Below, piece by piece: positions 1 through 8,039 of a DNA stretch of 46,380 nucleotides. Position 1 is the stretch's first letter. Each line of letters begins with the position of its first letter. The stretch covers positions 1-46,380 of the forward strand of contig CAJMLO010000003.1 in the NCBI GenBank assembly GCA_905214245.1, read 5' to 3'. Source of the DNA: an uncultured bacterium. Its GTDB lineage: Bacteria > Bacillota > Clostridia > TANB77 > CAG-508. The notes below the pieces were generated by a model. That model made no database searches and was not told the DNA's origin. It saw only the letters and a list, made by a program, of their open reading frames with translations. Made by a program: the position numbers and the translations under genes.

Positions 1-110
1 ATTTCACAAGCTTATTATTTACTTATATTATCATTACTTCTTTTTCTTTTCAATACGTTTTCTTGTAAAAAATACCGATATATATACTCTTGCAAGGGTT
101 TCGGCTCCTC

Positions 111-165
111 ATTACTTTTTTATTACTTTTTTATTACATTTTTATTACATTTGTGTTACATTTTT
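111..165. repeat. Five 11-bp tandem repeats
   Basis: Five units of the form (A/G)TTAC(A/T)TTTTT begin at 111, 122, 133, 144 and 155, a period of exactly 11 bp. They lie about 50 bp upstream of the promoter at 214-242. Similar ATTACA boxes with 11- or 22-bp spacing occur upstream of sepF and rsmD. The rest of 1-290 is AT-rich with no gene that I can see. Confidence 0.7.
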
Positions 166-213
166 ATATTTTAAACAAATTAATATATTTTTTATACTCT
201 AATTTACATAAAT

Positions 214-242
214 TTGCTTTTATTCTATATTTATGGTATAAT
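214..242 (+). promoter_or_regulatory. Sigma-A-type promoter of the 291-746 gene
   Basis: A -35 box TTGCTT (214-219) and a -10 box TATAAT (237-242) are separated by 17 bp, with an extended -10 TGG just before. The predicted start is near 249, about 40 nt before the ATG at 291. Confidence 0.7.
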
Positions 243-290
243 TATTTTATGCAAAAATATTGCAAATAAATTTTACAAGGAGAAAGTGTT

Positions 291-746
291 ATGATTTACA
301 CATTAGAAGTACCGTTATTCATCGAGCCGACACGGAAGGTCAGAGCATTTTTTAAGCAGGTAGAGAATCCTTCTTCAACAGGTTCACTTCTTGGTATGTT
401 TTGGAAAGGAAATCTTACCTTCACATACTATGATGGTGAAAAAAGCATGCAAGCAGTTCTTGCACCTGCTAATAAGGACTCATTATCTGCAACTGCGAAA
501 CGGAAATATGAAAAAATGATTTCAATTTTTGTTTCGAAGTTAAATTGTACAACTGCTCTTATTGGCAAAGGATGTGAGGTGAATGTTCACCTTATCGAAG
601 ATCTTACTGATGAGGCAAAAAGAGTTTACGGAAAGGACATCAAGGCAATGATTATTGTTACTGTGAATGCAAAAAACACAGCAACAGAGGTTGCCTTAAA
701 TACTTTCTTCACTGTGGTGGAAAAATCTTCGTTAAATTTAGCGTAA
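291..746 (+). CDS. Hypothetical protein, 151 aa, foreign-looking composition
   Basis: I do not recognise this protein. It is soluble, with no signal peptide or membrane segment and a mixed alpha/beta look. The ATG is preceded by AAGGAGA at 277-283, and the gene has its own promoter and terminator, so it is very likely expressed. Its base use differs from its neighbours: it is richer in G+C and uses CCG, GCG and two in-frame CGG codons (ACA CGG AAG and AAA CGG AAA), a codon I found in no recognisable gene here. This suggests acquisition by transfer, or a different origin from the surrounding core genes. It sits at the window edge, so its upstream context is unknown. Confidence 0.75.
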   Translation: MIYTLEVPLFIEPTRKVRAFFKQVENPSSTGSLLGMFWKGNLTFTYYDGEKSMQAVLAPANKDSLSATAKRKYEKMISIFVSKLNCTTALIGKGCEVNVHLIEDLTDEAKRVYGKDIKAMIIVTVNAKNTATEVALNTFFTVVEKSSLNLA

Positions 747-762
747 GTTTTCTTAACCACAA

Positions 763-796
763 AAAATCCCCCATTCTAATTGAATTGGGGGATTTT
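763..796. terminator. Bidirectional terminator between the 291-746 gene and spoVG
   Basis: AAAATCCCCCA (763-773) pairs with TGGGGGATTTT (786-796). The A-tract and T-tract on either side let the hairpin work in both directions, as expected between convergent genes. Confidence 0.85.
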
Positions 797-811
797 CTAA
801 TTTATCATTTA

Positions 812-1087
812 TTATTCTGCTGATTCTGCTTCAGCTTCTGGAGCTTCATAAGCTTCTAATATAGCTTTTTGAATTTTCTCCCTTGTTTCTGGATTGATTG
901 GATGAGCTATATCTTTGAATTCTCCGTTTGGAGTTTTTCTGCTTGGCATAGCTATGAATAATCCATTTTGACTTTCGATAACTTTGATATCATGGATAAC
1001 AAATTCATTATCGAATGTTACAGAAGCAACAGCTTTCATTCTGTTCTCTGAATTTACTTTTCTTAAACGTACATCTGTTATTTGCAT
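812..1087 (-). CDS. spoVG: SpoVG family regulator
   Basis: SpoVG is a small RNA/DNA-binding protein that affects septation in sporulation and many envelope genes in Firmicutes. The protein starts MQITDVRLRKVNSENRMKAV and carries the family core VIHDIKVIESQNGLFIAMPS and DGEFKDIAHPI-like NGEFKDIAHPI, with an acidic Ala-Glu tail. It is 91 aa, normal for the family. I placed the start at 1087 because family members begin at this Met; the longer upstream reading has no homology. A weak GGAAGG lies upstream. It is transcribed divergently from murC and converges on the 291-746 gene. Its promoter may be the weak match at 1138-1166. Confidence 0.95.
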   Translation of the reverse strand: MQITDVRLRKVNSENRMKAVASVTFDNEFVIHDIKVIESQNGLFIAMPSRKTPNGEFKDIAHPINPETREKIQKAILEAYEAPEAEAESAE

Positions 1088-1137
1088 TTTGCGCACCGCC
1101 TTCCAAAGTTTTAAAATATTTTGTACAATTATTACTA

Positions 1138-1166
1138 TTTCTATGTACACTTATTTTATTCGTCAA
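1138..1166 (-). promoter_or_regulatory. Possible spoVG promoter
   Basis: On the minus strand TTGACG (1161-1166) is followed after 17 bp by TAGAAA (1138-1143). The -35 box is good and the -10 box poor. In Bacillus subtilis spoVG is driven by sigma-H; I see no clear sigma-H site here. Confidence 0.3.
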
Positions 1167-1261
1167 AAATATTTTTTTTCCTTCTATTTTTTTATATTTT
1201 TGCCTTTTTTCTATTTTATCACTTTTTAAGCTTCCATAGCATACATTATTACCACAAAGTA

Positions 1262-1290
1262 TTGAATAATTTGCATAAAAAGTATATAAT
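1262..1290 (+). promoter_or_regulatory. murC promoter
   Basis: TTGAAT (1262-1267), a 17-bp spacer and TATAAT (1285-1290) give a strong sigma-A promoter with a leader of about 65 nt before murC. A short inverted repeat, TAGGTT with AACCTA, lies in that leader near 1313-1334. No gene is seen elsewhere in 1088-1360. Confidence 0.75.
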
Positions 1291-1360
1291 ACCTAAAGTA
1301 AATAGTGGTTTATAGGTTAAGCCTTAAAAACCTAAATATAATTATAAGGATGTTTTAAAA

Positions 1361-2740
1361 ATGGCACATATTGAGGAATTAAAACAATATAAACATATAC
1401 ATATGATAGGAATTGGTGGAGTTAGCATGAGCGGAATTGCTGAAATCCTAAAAAATTGGGGATTTATTGTTACAGGCTCTGATGCACATTCTTCTGAAAA
1501 TACAGAAAAACTAATTCAAAATCATATTCCTGTTACAATAGGTCATGACCTAGAAAATCTTGAGAAATCAGACTTAGTAGTTTATACTGCTGCAATAAAT
1601 AAAGAAGATATAGAATTAAAAAGAGCTAAAGAATTAAATATTCCAGTTATAGAACGTGGTACATTTTTAGGCAAATTAACAAAAGCATTTCGTAACACAA
1701 TTTGCATTTCTGGAACACATGGAAAAACAACAACAACTTCTATGATTTCTATGTGCTTTTTAGAAGCATGTAAAGATCCATCTATTCAAGTTGGTGCTTA
1801 TCTTAACGCAATAGATGGAAACTACAGAGTTGGAAATAGTGAGTATTTCATTATAGAAGCTTGTGAATATGTTGAAAGTTATTTAAAATTATTTCCAAAA
1901 ACTGAAGTAATATTAAACATTGATAATGATCATCTTGATTATTTTGGTACATTTGAAAACATAGTAAAATCATTTGGTAATTACGTAAAATTGCTTCCAA
2001 AAGATGGACTTCTTGTTGTAAATTGGGATGATGAAAATTGTAGAGCTATAACTAAAAACACAGAAGCAAAAGCTGTAACATATGCAATCGAAAGCCAAAA
2101 TGCAAACTTTGTTGCAAGAAATATTGTATTTAATGATAATGGCTTCCCAACTTTTGATGTTTATTATAACAACAATTTCTTTAAAACAATTTCTTTGTCT
2201 GTTCCAGGTAGACACAATGTTTTAAATGCCCTTGCATGTATTGCAGTATGTAATGAATATGGTATTGATAGAGAAGATATAAAAAATGCACTTCATAAAT
2301 ATACTGGAGCACACAGAAGATTTGAATTTAAAGGATGCTTTGATGGAGTAAATGTTTTTGATGATTATGGACATCATCCAACAGAAATACTTGCAACAGC
2401 TAATGCATTAAAGCAAAAGAAATATAACGAATCATGGGTTATTTTCCAACCACATACTTATAGTAGAACAAAAAATCTATTAGATGCTTTTGCAACAGCA
2501 TTGTTAAATTTTGATCATGTTATTGTAACAGATATTTATGCAGCACGTGAAACAAATACATATAACATATCTTCAAAAGACTTGGTTGATAAAATTAATA
2601 TGCTTGGTAAACATGCTATATATATTTCAGACTTTAGTGACATTGTCACATTCGTAAAAGAAAATGCAAACACAGGTGATATCGTTTTAACTCTAGGTGC
2701 TGGAACTGTTACAGAAATTGGACCAATGCTTGTAAAATAA
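1361..2740 (+). CDS. murC: UDP-N-acetylmuramate--L-alanine ligase
   Basis: MurC adds L-Ala to UDP-MurNAc using ATP, the first amino-acid step of the peptidoglycan stem peptide, in the cytoplasm. The 459 aa are the usual length. An N-terminal Rossmann domain opens with HMIGIGGVSMSGIAE (residues 14-28). The ATP-binding loop GTHGKTTTT is near 117, followed by IEACEY and DNDHLDYF (about 188) of the central Mur ligase domain. The C-terminal domain has YGHHPTE (about 335) and FQPHTYSRT (about 361). AAGGA at 1346-1350 precedes the ATG. The gene is divergent from spoVG and followed by a GT51 glycosyltransferase on the same strand, so two cell-wall genes sit together. Confidence 0.97.
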   Translation: MAHIEELKQYKHIHMIGIGGVSMSGIAEILKNWGFIVTGSDAHSSENTEKLIQNHIPVTIGHDLENLEKSDLVVYTAAINKEDIELKRAKELNIPVIERGTFLGKLTKAFRNTICISGTHGKTTTTSMISMCFLEACKDPSIQVGAYLNAIDGNYRVGNSEYFIIEACEYVESYLKLFPKTEVILNIDNDHLDYFGTFENIVKSFGNYVKLLPKDGLLVVNWDDENCRAITKNTEAKAVTYAIESQNANFVARNIVFNDNGFPTFDVYYNNNFFKTISLSVPGRHNVLNALACIAVCNEYGIDREDIKNALHKYTGAHRRFEFKGCFDGVNVFDDYGHHPTEILATANALKQKKYNESWVIFQPHTYSRTKNLLDAFATALLNFDHVIVTDIYAARETNTYNISSKDLVDKINMLGKHAIYISDFSDIVTFVKENANTGDIVLTLGAGTVTEIGPMLVK

Positions 2741-2845
2741 CATTCTTAATATTTTATTCATAATTTATTAAGATTAAATCAATCGCTTTTCTTACAAATC
2801 TATATTATAATATCATTTATAAGAGAGGATTGAATAGGTGATAAA

Positions 2846-3538
2846 ATGAAATTTATAAAAAAACTAATTTTTTTACTATTAATTGCAATTATAATTATTT
2901 TTAGTATAGTTGCTCTTAATGGTAAGAAAATGTATGATGAAAAAATTAGTAAAATGAGTTTGCAAGACACAATTGCTAAAATCGAGAGTGACAAAAATTA
3001 TGTTAAATTAGATGACCTTCCAGATGACTACAAAAATGCGATAATTGCAGTTGAAGATCACCGTTTTAAAAAACACGGTGCAATTGATTTAATTGCAATA
3101 GGACGAGCTATTTGGATTAATGTAACAAACTTTGAACTTCGTGAAGGTGGAAGTACAATAACACAACAAGTTGCAAAAAACATCTTCTTTATTTCAGAAG
3201 ATGATGCACTAACAAGAAAATCTGCAGAAATATTTGCAGCATTTGACTTAGAAAAAAATTATTCAAAAGATAAAATTTTAGAATTGTACGTAAACACTAT
3301 CTATTTTGGAGATGGATATTATGGAATAAAAGAAGCCTGCAATGGTTACCTAAATATTGAGCCTTCACAAATGACTCTTTATGATTGTACAATGATGGCT
3401 GGAATTCCAAATGCTCCATCGGTGTATAACCCTAGTGCAAATCCCAAGCTTACAAGAAGCAGACAAAAAAAAGTCATTTCTGATATGGTTGAATACGGCT
3501 ATTTAACACAAGACCAAGCAGACAAACTACTTAAATAA
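2846..3538 (+). CDS. Monofunctional GT51 peptidoglycan glycosyltransferase
   Basis: This is a glycosyltransferase of family GT51 that polymerises lipid II into glycan strands at the outer face of the membrane. It has one N-terminal membrane anchor (about residues 5-24) and the GT51 signatures EDHRFKKHGAID (near 69, with the catalytic Glu), GGSTITQQVAKN (near 101) and KILELYVN (near 143). At 230 aa it ends after the glycosyltransferase domain and has no transpeptidase domain, so it resembles MtgA rather than a class A PBP; I see no frameshifted remnant of a PBP domain downstream. The start is chosen by AGGTG at 2836-2840. A TATAAT at 2806-2811 could be its -10 box, but no good -35 box is seen. 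Confidence 0.9.
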   Translation: MKFIKKLIFLLLIAIIIIFSIVALNGKKMYDEKISKMSLQDTIAKIESDKNYVKLDDLPDDYKNAIIAVEDHRFKKHGAIDLIAIGRAIWINVTNFELREGGSTITQQVAKNIFFISEDDALTRKSAEIFAAFDLEKNYSKDKILELYVNTIYFGDGYYGIKEACNGYLNIEPSQMTLYDCTMMAGIPNAPSVYNPSANPKLTRSRQKKVISDMVEYGYLTQDQADKLLK

Positions 3539-3544
3539 TCCATT

Positions 3545-3573
3545 GTACTTTTGGGGACGGACTCAAAAAGTAC
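3545..3573. repeat. GTACTTTT palindromic repeat, copy 1
   Basis: GTACTTTT (3545-3552) pairs with AAAAGTAC (3566-3573) around a GGGGACGGACTC loop. Related copies lie at 5007-5042 and 6784-6866, always between genes. It resembles the short palindromic intergenic repeats scattered through many clostridial genomes. Confidence 0.6.
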
Positions 3574-3590
3574 CATTTTAATTTATATTA

Positions 3591-3724
3591 GCGTAATCAA
3601 TATAATATTTCAAGGAAACGCTTGAGCGACCAAACGAACGTTAGTGAGTGCGATTCGAGCAGCCGTCCATCTTTAGGATTGGCTGCGAACGGCAAGTTTC
3701 TAAGAAATAATATATTGATTACGC
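3591..3724. repeat. 134-bp structured element with long terminal inverted repeats
   Basis: GCGTAATCAATATA (3591-3604) is perfectly inverted at 3711-3724, and the match continues with one mismatch to about 21 bp. Inside are nested inverted segments: GAAACGCTTG against CAAGTTTC, and GCAGCC against GGCTGC. The interior is much richer in G+C than its surroundings. There is no open reading frame. It fits a MITE-like non-autonomous element or a structured RNA; no clear target-site duplication is visible. Confidence 0.6.
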
Positions 3725-3761
3725 CTTCATAAGCCATTATATAGTAACAAATAATTTATGA

Positions 3762-3810
3762 AAAAAAGCATAGTAGCCATGTTGTGTACACATGACTACT
3801 ATGCTTTTTT
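3762..3810. terminator. Bidirectional terminator downstream of hemW
   Basis: A 20-bp arm beginning AAAAAAGCATAGTAG (3762-3781) pairs, with one mismatch, with an arm ending CTACTATGCTTTTTT (3791-3810). It abuts the hemW stop codon and carries T-tracts in both directions. Confidence 0.9.
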
Positions 3811-4983
3811 CTATACAAATTCTTCCCATACTAAATTTGCTAAATCAAGTCCCTTGTTTGTTAATTTTATTATATCTCCATCTATTTCAATCAAATCTTC
3901 ATTTACTAATTTTTCAAGCTCTTTATGATATACATAAATTGGATTTTCTCCAAATTTTGCTTTAAATTTTTGTATCTCTACCCCATCAATTTGTCTTAAT
4001 CCCAAAATCATATATTCATTCATTTTACTTGATTTATCCTGTTTTTCATGGAATACAAAATTTTCTACCTCATTACCATCTTTGTAATTTTCTATATATT
4101 CTTCAATTGTATCAATATTTGAATATCTTGTATCATTTGTATACGAATGTGCAGCCACTCCCATTCCGATATATTCATTTTGTTCCCAGCAGTGCATATT
4201 GTGTTTTGACTCAAAACTAGGTTTTGCAAAATTTGATATTTCATAATGTTTATATCCATTTTGTTCTAACAATCTTTTAACGGTCCAATACATTTCTCTT
4301 TCAAGTTCATCTGGTGGAAGCATAACCTTCTTGTTCTCCACATCTTCAAACATTGGTGTTCCTTCTTCAACAATCAACGAATATACAGAAATATGTTCAA
4401 GATTATATGAAATCAATTTTTTCAAACTTTCTTTTACATCTTGCAATGTTTGGTTAGGAAGTCCAATCATTAAATCGGCATTTATATTATTAAATCCTAT
4501 TTTTCTCGCACTTTGAATTACTTCTTCAAATTCACTATATGTATGAATTCTTCCTATAGATTTTAGCAAATCATTGTTTGTACTTTGAAGCCCAATACTT
4601 AAACGATTTATTCCGCTTTCCATGTAATCCTTAAGCTTATTTTCATCCACAGTTCCCGGATTAATTTCAATCGTAATCTCTGCATCATCTTTTATAGTAA
4701 AATTTGCTCTAACTGTTTGCAAAATTTCTTTTATGTAATTACTTCCAACTAAAGAAGGTGTTCCTCCTCCGATATATATTGTATCAATAATTGCAAGCTT
4801 GTCCAGACCATTTTCAAAGTCCATCCTATTTCCAATTCCAACTTCAGCAATTTCGTATTTAAGCCATTTTATATATTCATTTATTTTATCCTCTTTACCC
4901 GCATATGATTTAAAATCGCAATATTTACATTTATGCTTGCAAAAAGGTATATGTATATACATTCCAACATTTTTAGTATTCAT
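3811..4983 (-). CDS. hemW: HemW-like radical SAM protein
   Basis: HemW is a radical S-adenosylmethionine protein of the coproporphyrinogen oxidase-like family, thought to be a haem chaperone rather than the HemN enzyme. The radical SAM cluster motif CKHKCKYC (CxxxCxxC, residues 15-22) follows YIHIPF, and IGGGTPS (about 71-77) is the SAM-binding glycine motif. EINPGTVDENKL follows, and the C-terminus has the winged HemN_C region (EYMILGLRQIDGVEI). Length 390 aa is normal. GGAAGG lies about 13 nt upstream of the ATG. In Bacillus-type genomes hemW often lies near lepA and hrcA; here it precedes a strong terminator and follows whiA. Confidence 0.9.
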   Translation of the reverse strand: MNTKNVGMYIHIPFCKHKCKYCDFKSYAGKEDKINEYIKWLKYEIAEVGIGNRMDFENGLDKLAIIDTIYIGGGTPSLVGSNYIKEILQTVRANFTIKDDAEITIEINPGTVDENKLKDYMESGINRLSIGLQSTNNDLLKSIGRIHTYSEFEEVIQSARKIGFNNINADLMIGLPNQTLQDVKESLKKLISYNLEHISVYSLIVEEGTPMFEDVENKKVMLPPDELEREMYWTVKRLLEQNGYKHYEISNFAKPSFESKHNMHCWEQNEYIGMGVAAHSYTNDTRYSNIDTIEEYIENYKDGNEVENFVFHEKQDKSSKMNEYMILGLRQIDGVEIQKFKAKFGENPIYVYHKELEKLVNEDLIEIDGDIIKLTNKGLDLANLVWEEFV

Positions 4984-5006
4984 ATTACTTCATTTCCTTC
5001 CATCTA

Positions 5007-5042
5007 ATGATACCTTTTTGAACAAACTTTAAAAAGTACCAT
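5007..5042. repeat. GTACTTTTT palindromic repeat, copy 2
   Basis: An imperfect hairpin, ATGATACCTTTTT (5007-5019) against AAAAAGTACCAT (5031-5042), between whiA and hemW. On the minus strand it begins immediately after the whiA stop and may weaken read-through into hemW. Confidence 0.5.
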
Positions 5043-5894
5043 CTATTCTTCTGCTAGTTTCATTATTGCTTTCAATCTGTGATTTACACCAGATCTTCCT
5101 ATTTTTGGATTTGTTTTTTCTCCTAGCTCAGTAAGAGAAGCCTCAGGATATTTTATCCTAAGCTCAGCAATTTCTTTTAAACTTTCAGAAAGAGAATTAA
5201 ACTTTCCACTTGCCTTAATCACATTTATTGCATCAATTTGTTTTAATGCTGCAGTAACTGTTTTGCTCAAATTTGCTGTTTCACAATTTACTATACGATT
5301 TACATTATTCCTCATATCACGATAAACGCGAATCTCTTCAAATTTTAATACAGCATTATTTGCTCCAATAAAAGCTAAAAATTTAGATATTTCTTCCCCA
5401 TCTTTAGAATAAATGGATGTACTATTTTCTTTTTCTAATATCTTAAAATTAATACTATATCTTTGTAACATATTTATAACATTTTGCGCGTCTTGCCTCT
5501 GTTTAAATATCACTTCAATATGATATTTATTCTCAGGATTGTTAATTGAACCGCTTCCTAAAAAACATCCTCTAATATATGCCTTTTCTTCCATTTCTCC
5601 ATCAATTTTTAAATCTTTATCATTTGCAAGTTTCATTATATTTTTATTTTTTGTAGTAACAACATAATTTTTGCCTTGCATTTCAATTTGATAATTATGA
5701 TTTTCTATATTATTAAGAAGTTTTGCAAATCGATTTATATTGTATTCATTTTCGGTTGAAAACCTAAGCATATTATCTGATAAATACACATTACTTGTTT
5801 TGCAATATCCTACAAATTCTATCTTAACTAAATCTTTATTTGCTAAATTACTTATTTTGCTTAATTCTTGTTTTACATCCTGTGAAAAAGACAT
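5043..5894 (-). CDS. whiA: WhiA-like DNA-binding protein
   Basis: WhiA has an N-terminal fold derived from LAGLIDADG homing endonucleases, without catalytic activity, and a C-terminal helix-turn-helix that binds DNA. In Firmicutes it influences cell division and chromosome segregation. Here residues 1-85 match the WhiA N-domain, CFLGSGSINNPE marks the LAGLIDADG-like part, and the last 50 residues (ELRIKYPEASLTELGE, SGVNHRLKAI) are the HTH. At 283 aa it is slightly shorter than average. It starts 12 bp after prmC ends and is probably cotranscribed. The usual partners rapZ and yvcK are not next to it. Confidence 0.9.
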   Translation of the reverse strand: MSFSQDVKQELSKISNLANKDLVKIEFVGYCKTSNVYLSDNMLRFSTENEYNINRFAKLLNNIENHNYQIEMQGKNYVVTTKNKNIMKLANDKDLKIDGEMEEKAYIRGCFLGSGSINNPENKYHIEVIFKQRQDAQNVINMLQRYSINFKILEKENSTSIYSKDGEEISKFLAFIGANNAVLKFEEIRVYRDMRNNVNRIVNCETANLSKTVTAALKQIDAINVIKASGKFNSLSESLKEIAELRIKYPEASLTELGEKTNPKIGRSGVNHRLKAIMKLAEE

Positions 5895-5906
5895 GGCTTG
5901 CCTCCT

Positions 5907-6761
5907 TTAAATAGATATTTCTATTACTCTATCATTTCCAGATAGATCTTTTATACATCTTATTTTATCATACTGATGTGTTTGTTCAAATAGATTTTCT
6001 ACACTTTCTTCTTGATCATATCCTATCTCAACAAGCACCTTTCCTTGATATTTTAGATACTTATATGCATTATTTGCAATTATTCTATAAAAATCAAGTC
6101 CATCTATTCCTCCACTAAGTGCAATATGTGGCTCGTTTTGAACATCTTTTGAAAGAGTACTTATTACATTTTCTTTGATATACGGAGGATTTGAAACAAT
6201 CAAATCAAATTTTGCATTTTTAGAAATATTTTCAAACATATCAGACTTAAAAAATTCAACATTAGCTTCATTTTCAAAAGCATTTTTTTTAGCAATTTCA
6301 AGTGCTTCATCACTAATATCTAATGCACAAATCTTAATGTTTTTACACAATTTTGCAATAGATACAGCAATAGCTCCGCTTCCTGTGCACATATCTAAAA
6401 CATTAATGTTCTCTGTAATAGGTTGCGCATCTTTTACGATTTCAATTGCTCTCTCTACTAATGTTTCTGTGTCAGGTTGAGGAATAAGTACATTTTCATC
6501 AACATAAAATTTAAAGCCCATAAATTCCTGTTCATGTGTAATATATTGTAATGGCTTTCCATTGATTATTTGATTAATATATTCTAAATATTGAGTTTCA
6601 TTATCTTTTTTTATACAACTGTCTAAATCAAATATTATTTGATTTGCTGTTTTTTTAAGTACATATTGAATCAATCTTTTTGCTTTTATTATGCTATCTT
6701 CAATATTGTTTTGTTCTAATAACATTATTCCTTTACTTAATAATTCTTTTACTGTGCTCAC
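5907..6761 (-). CDS. prmC: Release factor glutamine methyltransferase
   Basis: PrmC methylates the GGQ glutamine of peptide release factors. The 284 aa show an N-terminal helical domain, the SAM-binding motif LDMCTGSGAIAVSIA (residues 122-136) and the catalytic NPPY (191-194). The start is a GTG at 6761, chosen because AAGGAG lies 8 nt upstream. The usual neighbour prfA is absent; whiA follows at 12 bp. Upstream are intergenic palindromes and the 6S RNA gene. Confidence 0.93.
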   Translation of the reverse strand: MSTVKELLSKGIMLLEQNNIEDSIIKAKRLIQYVLKKTANQIIFDLDSCIKKDNETQYLEYINQIINGKPLQYITHEQEFMGFKFYVDENVLIPQPDTETLVERAIEIVKDAQPITENINVLDMCTGSGAIAVSIAKLCKNIKICALDISDEALEIAKKNAFENEANVEFFKSDMFENISKNAKFDLIVSNPPYIKENVISTLSKDVQNEPHIALSGGIDGLDFYRIIANNAYKYLKYQGKVLVEIGYDQEESVENLFEQTHQYDKIRCIKDLSGNDRVIEISI

Positions 6762-6783
6762 TATAATTTCTCCTTATGCTGTA

Positions 6784-6866
6784 ATGGTACTTTTTTTAGG
6801 CGGACTCAAACTGTTCCATTCCTTGAGCTTTTTTGGTACTTTTTTTAGTCCTCCTAAAAAAGGTAC
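6784..6866. repeat. GTACTTTTT palindromic repeats, copies 3 and 4
   Basis: Copy 3 (6784-6820) shares GTACTTTT, CGGACTCAAA and CCATT with copy 1 at 3545. Copy 4 (about 6836-6866) is a hairpin, TTTTTTTAG with CTAAAAAA, flanked by GGTAC on both sides. They lie between the 6S RNA 3' end and prmC and could also serve as a terminator. Confidence 0.5.
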
Positions 6867-6867
6867 T

Positions 6868-7056
6868 AAAAAAGTCCCCGCCTTGGCCGTAAGATGAATG
6901 AAATTTTAAGAGCCTGTTTGCACAGGTGGGTGTCTTGTTAGATGCTTCTGGGTTTCTTATATAAATACAAGCCTACACGCCACACCTAAAGGCGGACTCC
7001 CTTTAATCTAAATGTTGGTTCTAAAATTCCAGTCTACACGTACCACGCAGGGAATA
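6868..7056 (-). ncRNA. ssrS: 6S RNA (ssrS-like)
   Basis: 6S RNA binds sigma-A RNA polymerase by mimicking an open promoter. I infer it from structure. The ends pair (UCCCUGC at about 7053 with GCGGGGA near the 3' end). A lower stem forms between GGAAUUUUAG and UUAAAAUUUC (10 of 10 pairs, including G-U). An upper stem begins with GGUGU and ACACC, capped by CUUGUA-UUUA-UAUAAG. The 3' side of the central bubble carries ACCC, then a small hairpin CCUGU-GCAA-ACAGG, as in known 6S RNAs. A six-U tail ends it at 6868. The length of about 189 nt is typical. It lies downstream of truB on the same strand. The exact 5' end is uncertain. Confidence 0.72.
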
Positions 7057-7096
7057 ATTTGTTTAAATTATTGTCTATATATTATCACAAACATCT

Positions 7097-7975
7097 TTAA
7101 TTTTCAACTATTATTTCTCTTTTTAATAGATTATTTTTTACACTACCAATTCCGACAAATTTATTATTTTCATCATATATTTTATACATATCATCTGTTA
7201 AATTATGTGTTAGTTTTACTCCATTTAAAAATAGTGATAATCTTTTTTCATTTAATTTAATAGATTCTTTATCTTTAAAATAATTTTCTATTGTTATAAA
7301 ATGCTGATTAATAAATTCACTGTCTTTTATATTTCGCTCAAGTTCCTCTATTGTTATACTATCCTTTATATCAAATTTTCCAACTCTGCTTCTTTCAAGG
7401 TCTTGCATATATCCAACTGTGTTTAATTTTTTTGCAATATCTTCACATAAGCTTCTTATATATGTACCTTTTGAACACTGTACTTTAAATATAATTGTAT
7501 CTTTTATTATATCTATTAAATCCATTTTATATATTTCTATATGCCTTGGCTCAAGCTCAATCTTTTCATTTTTTCTTGCATACTCATATAATTTTTTTCC
7601 ATTAATTTTAATTGCAGAATACATTGGAGGTATTTGTTCTTGCTTTCCTATAAAAGATTGTAAAATCTTTTCCACATTTTCTTTTTGAAGCACACTATAA
7701 TCTATTTGTCTTTCCTCTATGATAGCTCCTTCGCTATCTGCTGTATCTCTTTTTTCTCCTAGCTTAAGTGTTGCAATATATTCTTTATCATGTTCTATAA
7801 TATATTTAGAAAGCTTTGTGCCTTGACCTACTAAAAGAGGAAGAACTCCTGTTGCATTTGGATCAAGTGTCCCTGTGTGACCAACTTTTTCCTTTAACAG
7901 TCTTTTTGTTTTTGCCACAACATCATGTGAAGTGCATCCCTTTTGCTTATTTAAAATAATTATTCCATCTAGCAT
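7097..7975 (-). CDS. truB: tRNA pseudouridine-55 synthase
   Basis: TruB makes pseudouridine at U55 in the T-loop of most tRNAs. The motif GHTGTLDPNATGVLP (residues 32-46) contains the catalytic Asp38, and the DKEYIATLKLGEKRDTADSEG stretch that follows is typical. CSKGTYIRSLCEDI lies in the second half. Length 292 aa is normal for a Firmicute. It is the last recognised gene of the rimP-nusA-infB operon, 64 bp after nrnA, as in Bacillus and Clostridium. Confidence 0.96.
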   Translation of the reverse strand: MLDGIIILNKQKGCTSHDVVAKTKRLLKEKVGHTGTLDPNATGVLPLLVGQGTKLSKYIIEHDKEYIATLKLGEKRDTADSEGAIIEERQIDYSVLQKENVEKILQSFIGKQEQIPPMYSAIKINGKKLYEYARKNEKIELEPRHIEIYKMDLIDIIKDTIIFKVQCSKGTYIRSLCEDIAKKLNTVGYMQDLERSRVGKFDIKDSITIEELERNIKDSEFINQHFITIENYFKDKESIKLNEKRLSLFLNGVKLTHNLTDDMYKIYDENNKFVGIGSVKNNLLKREIIVEN

Positions 7976-8039
7976 TTACTTTACTCCTATAATATATGCA
8001 AGATGAAAAATCATCTTGCATTATTTGTTTATATAAATT

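Noticed and set aside
111..165. CRISPR-like regular repeats
   Set aside because: The 11-bp period is far too short and there are no spacers or cas genes.
984..1315. Small plus-strand frames in the spoVG-murC gap
   Set aside because: Phe/Leu-rich translations of AT-rich DNA, overlapping spoVG and the two promoters, without ribosome binding sites.
2846..3538. Truncated class A penicillin-binding protein
   Set aside because: No transpeptidase remnant follows in any frame; the length fits a monofunctional GT51 enzyme.
6868..7056. T-box, riboswitch or RNase P RNA instead of 6S RNA
   Set aside because: No GGGTGGNACCGCG T-box motif, no known aptamer core and no RNase P signatures; the rod-like fold and end pairing favour 6S RNA.
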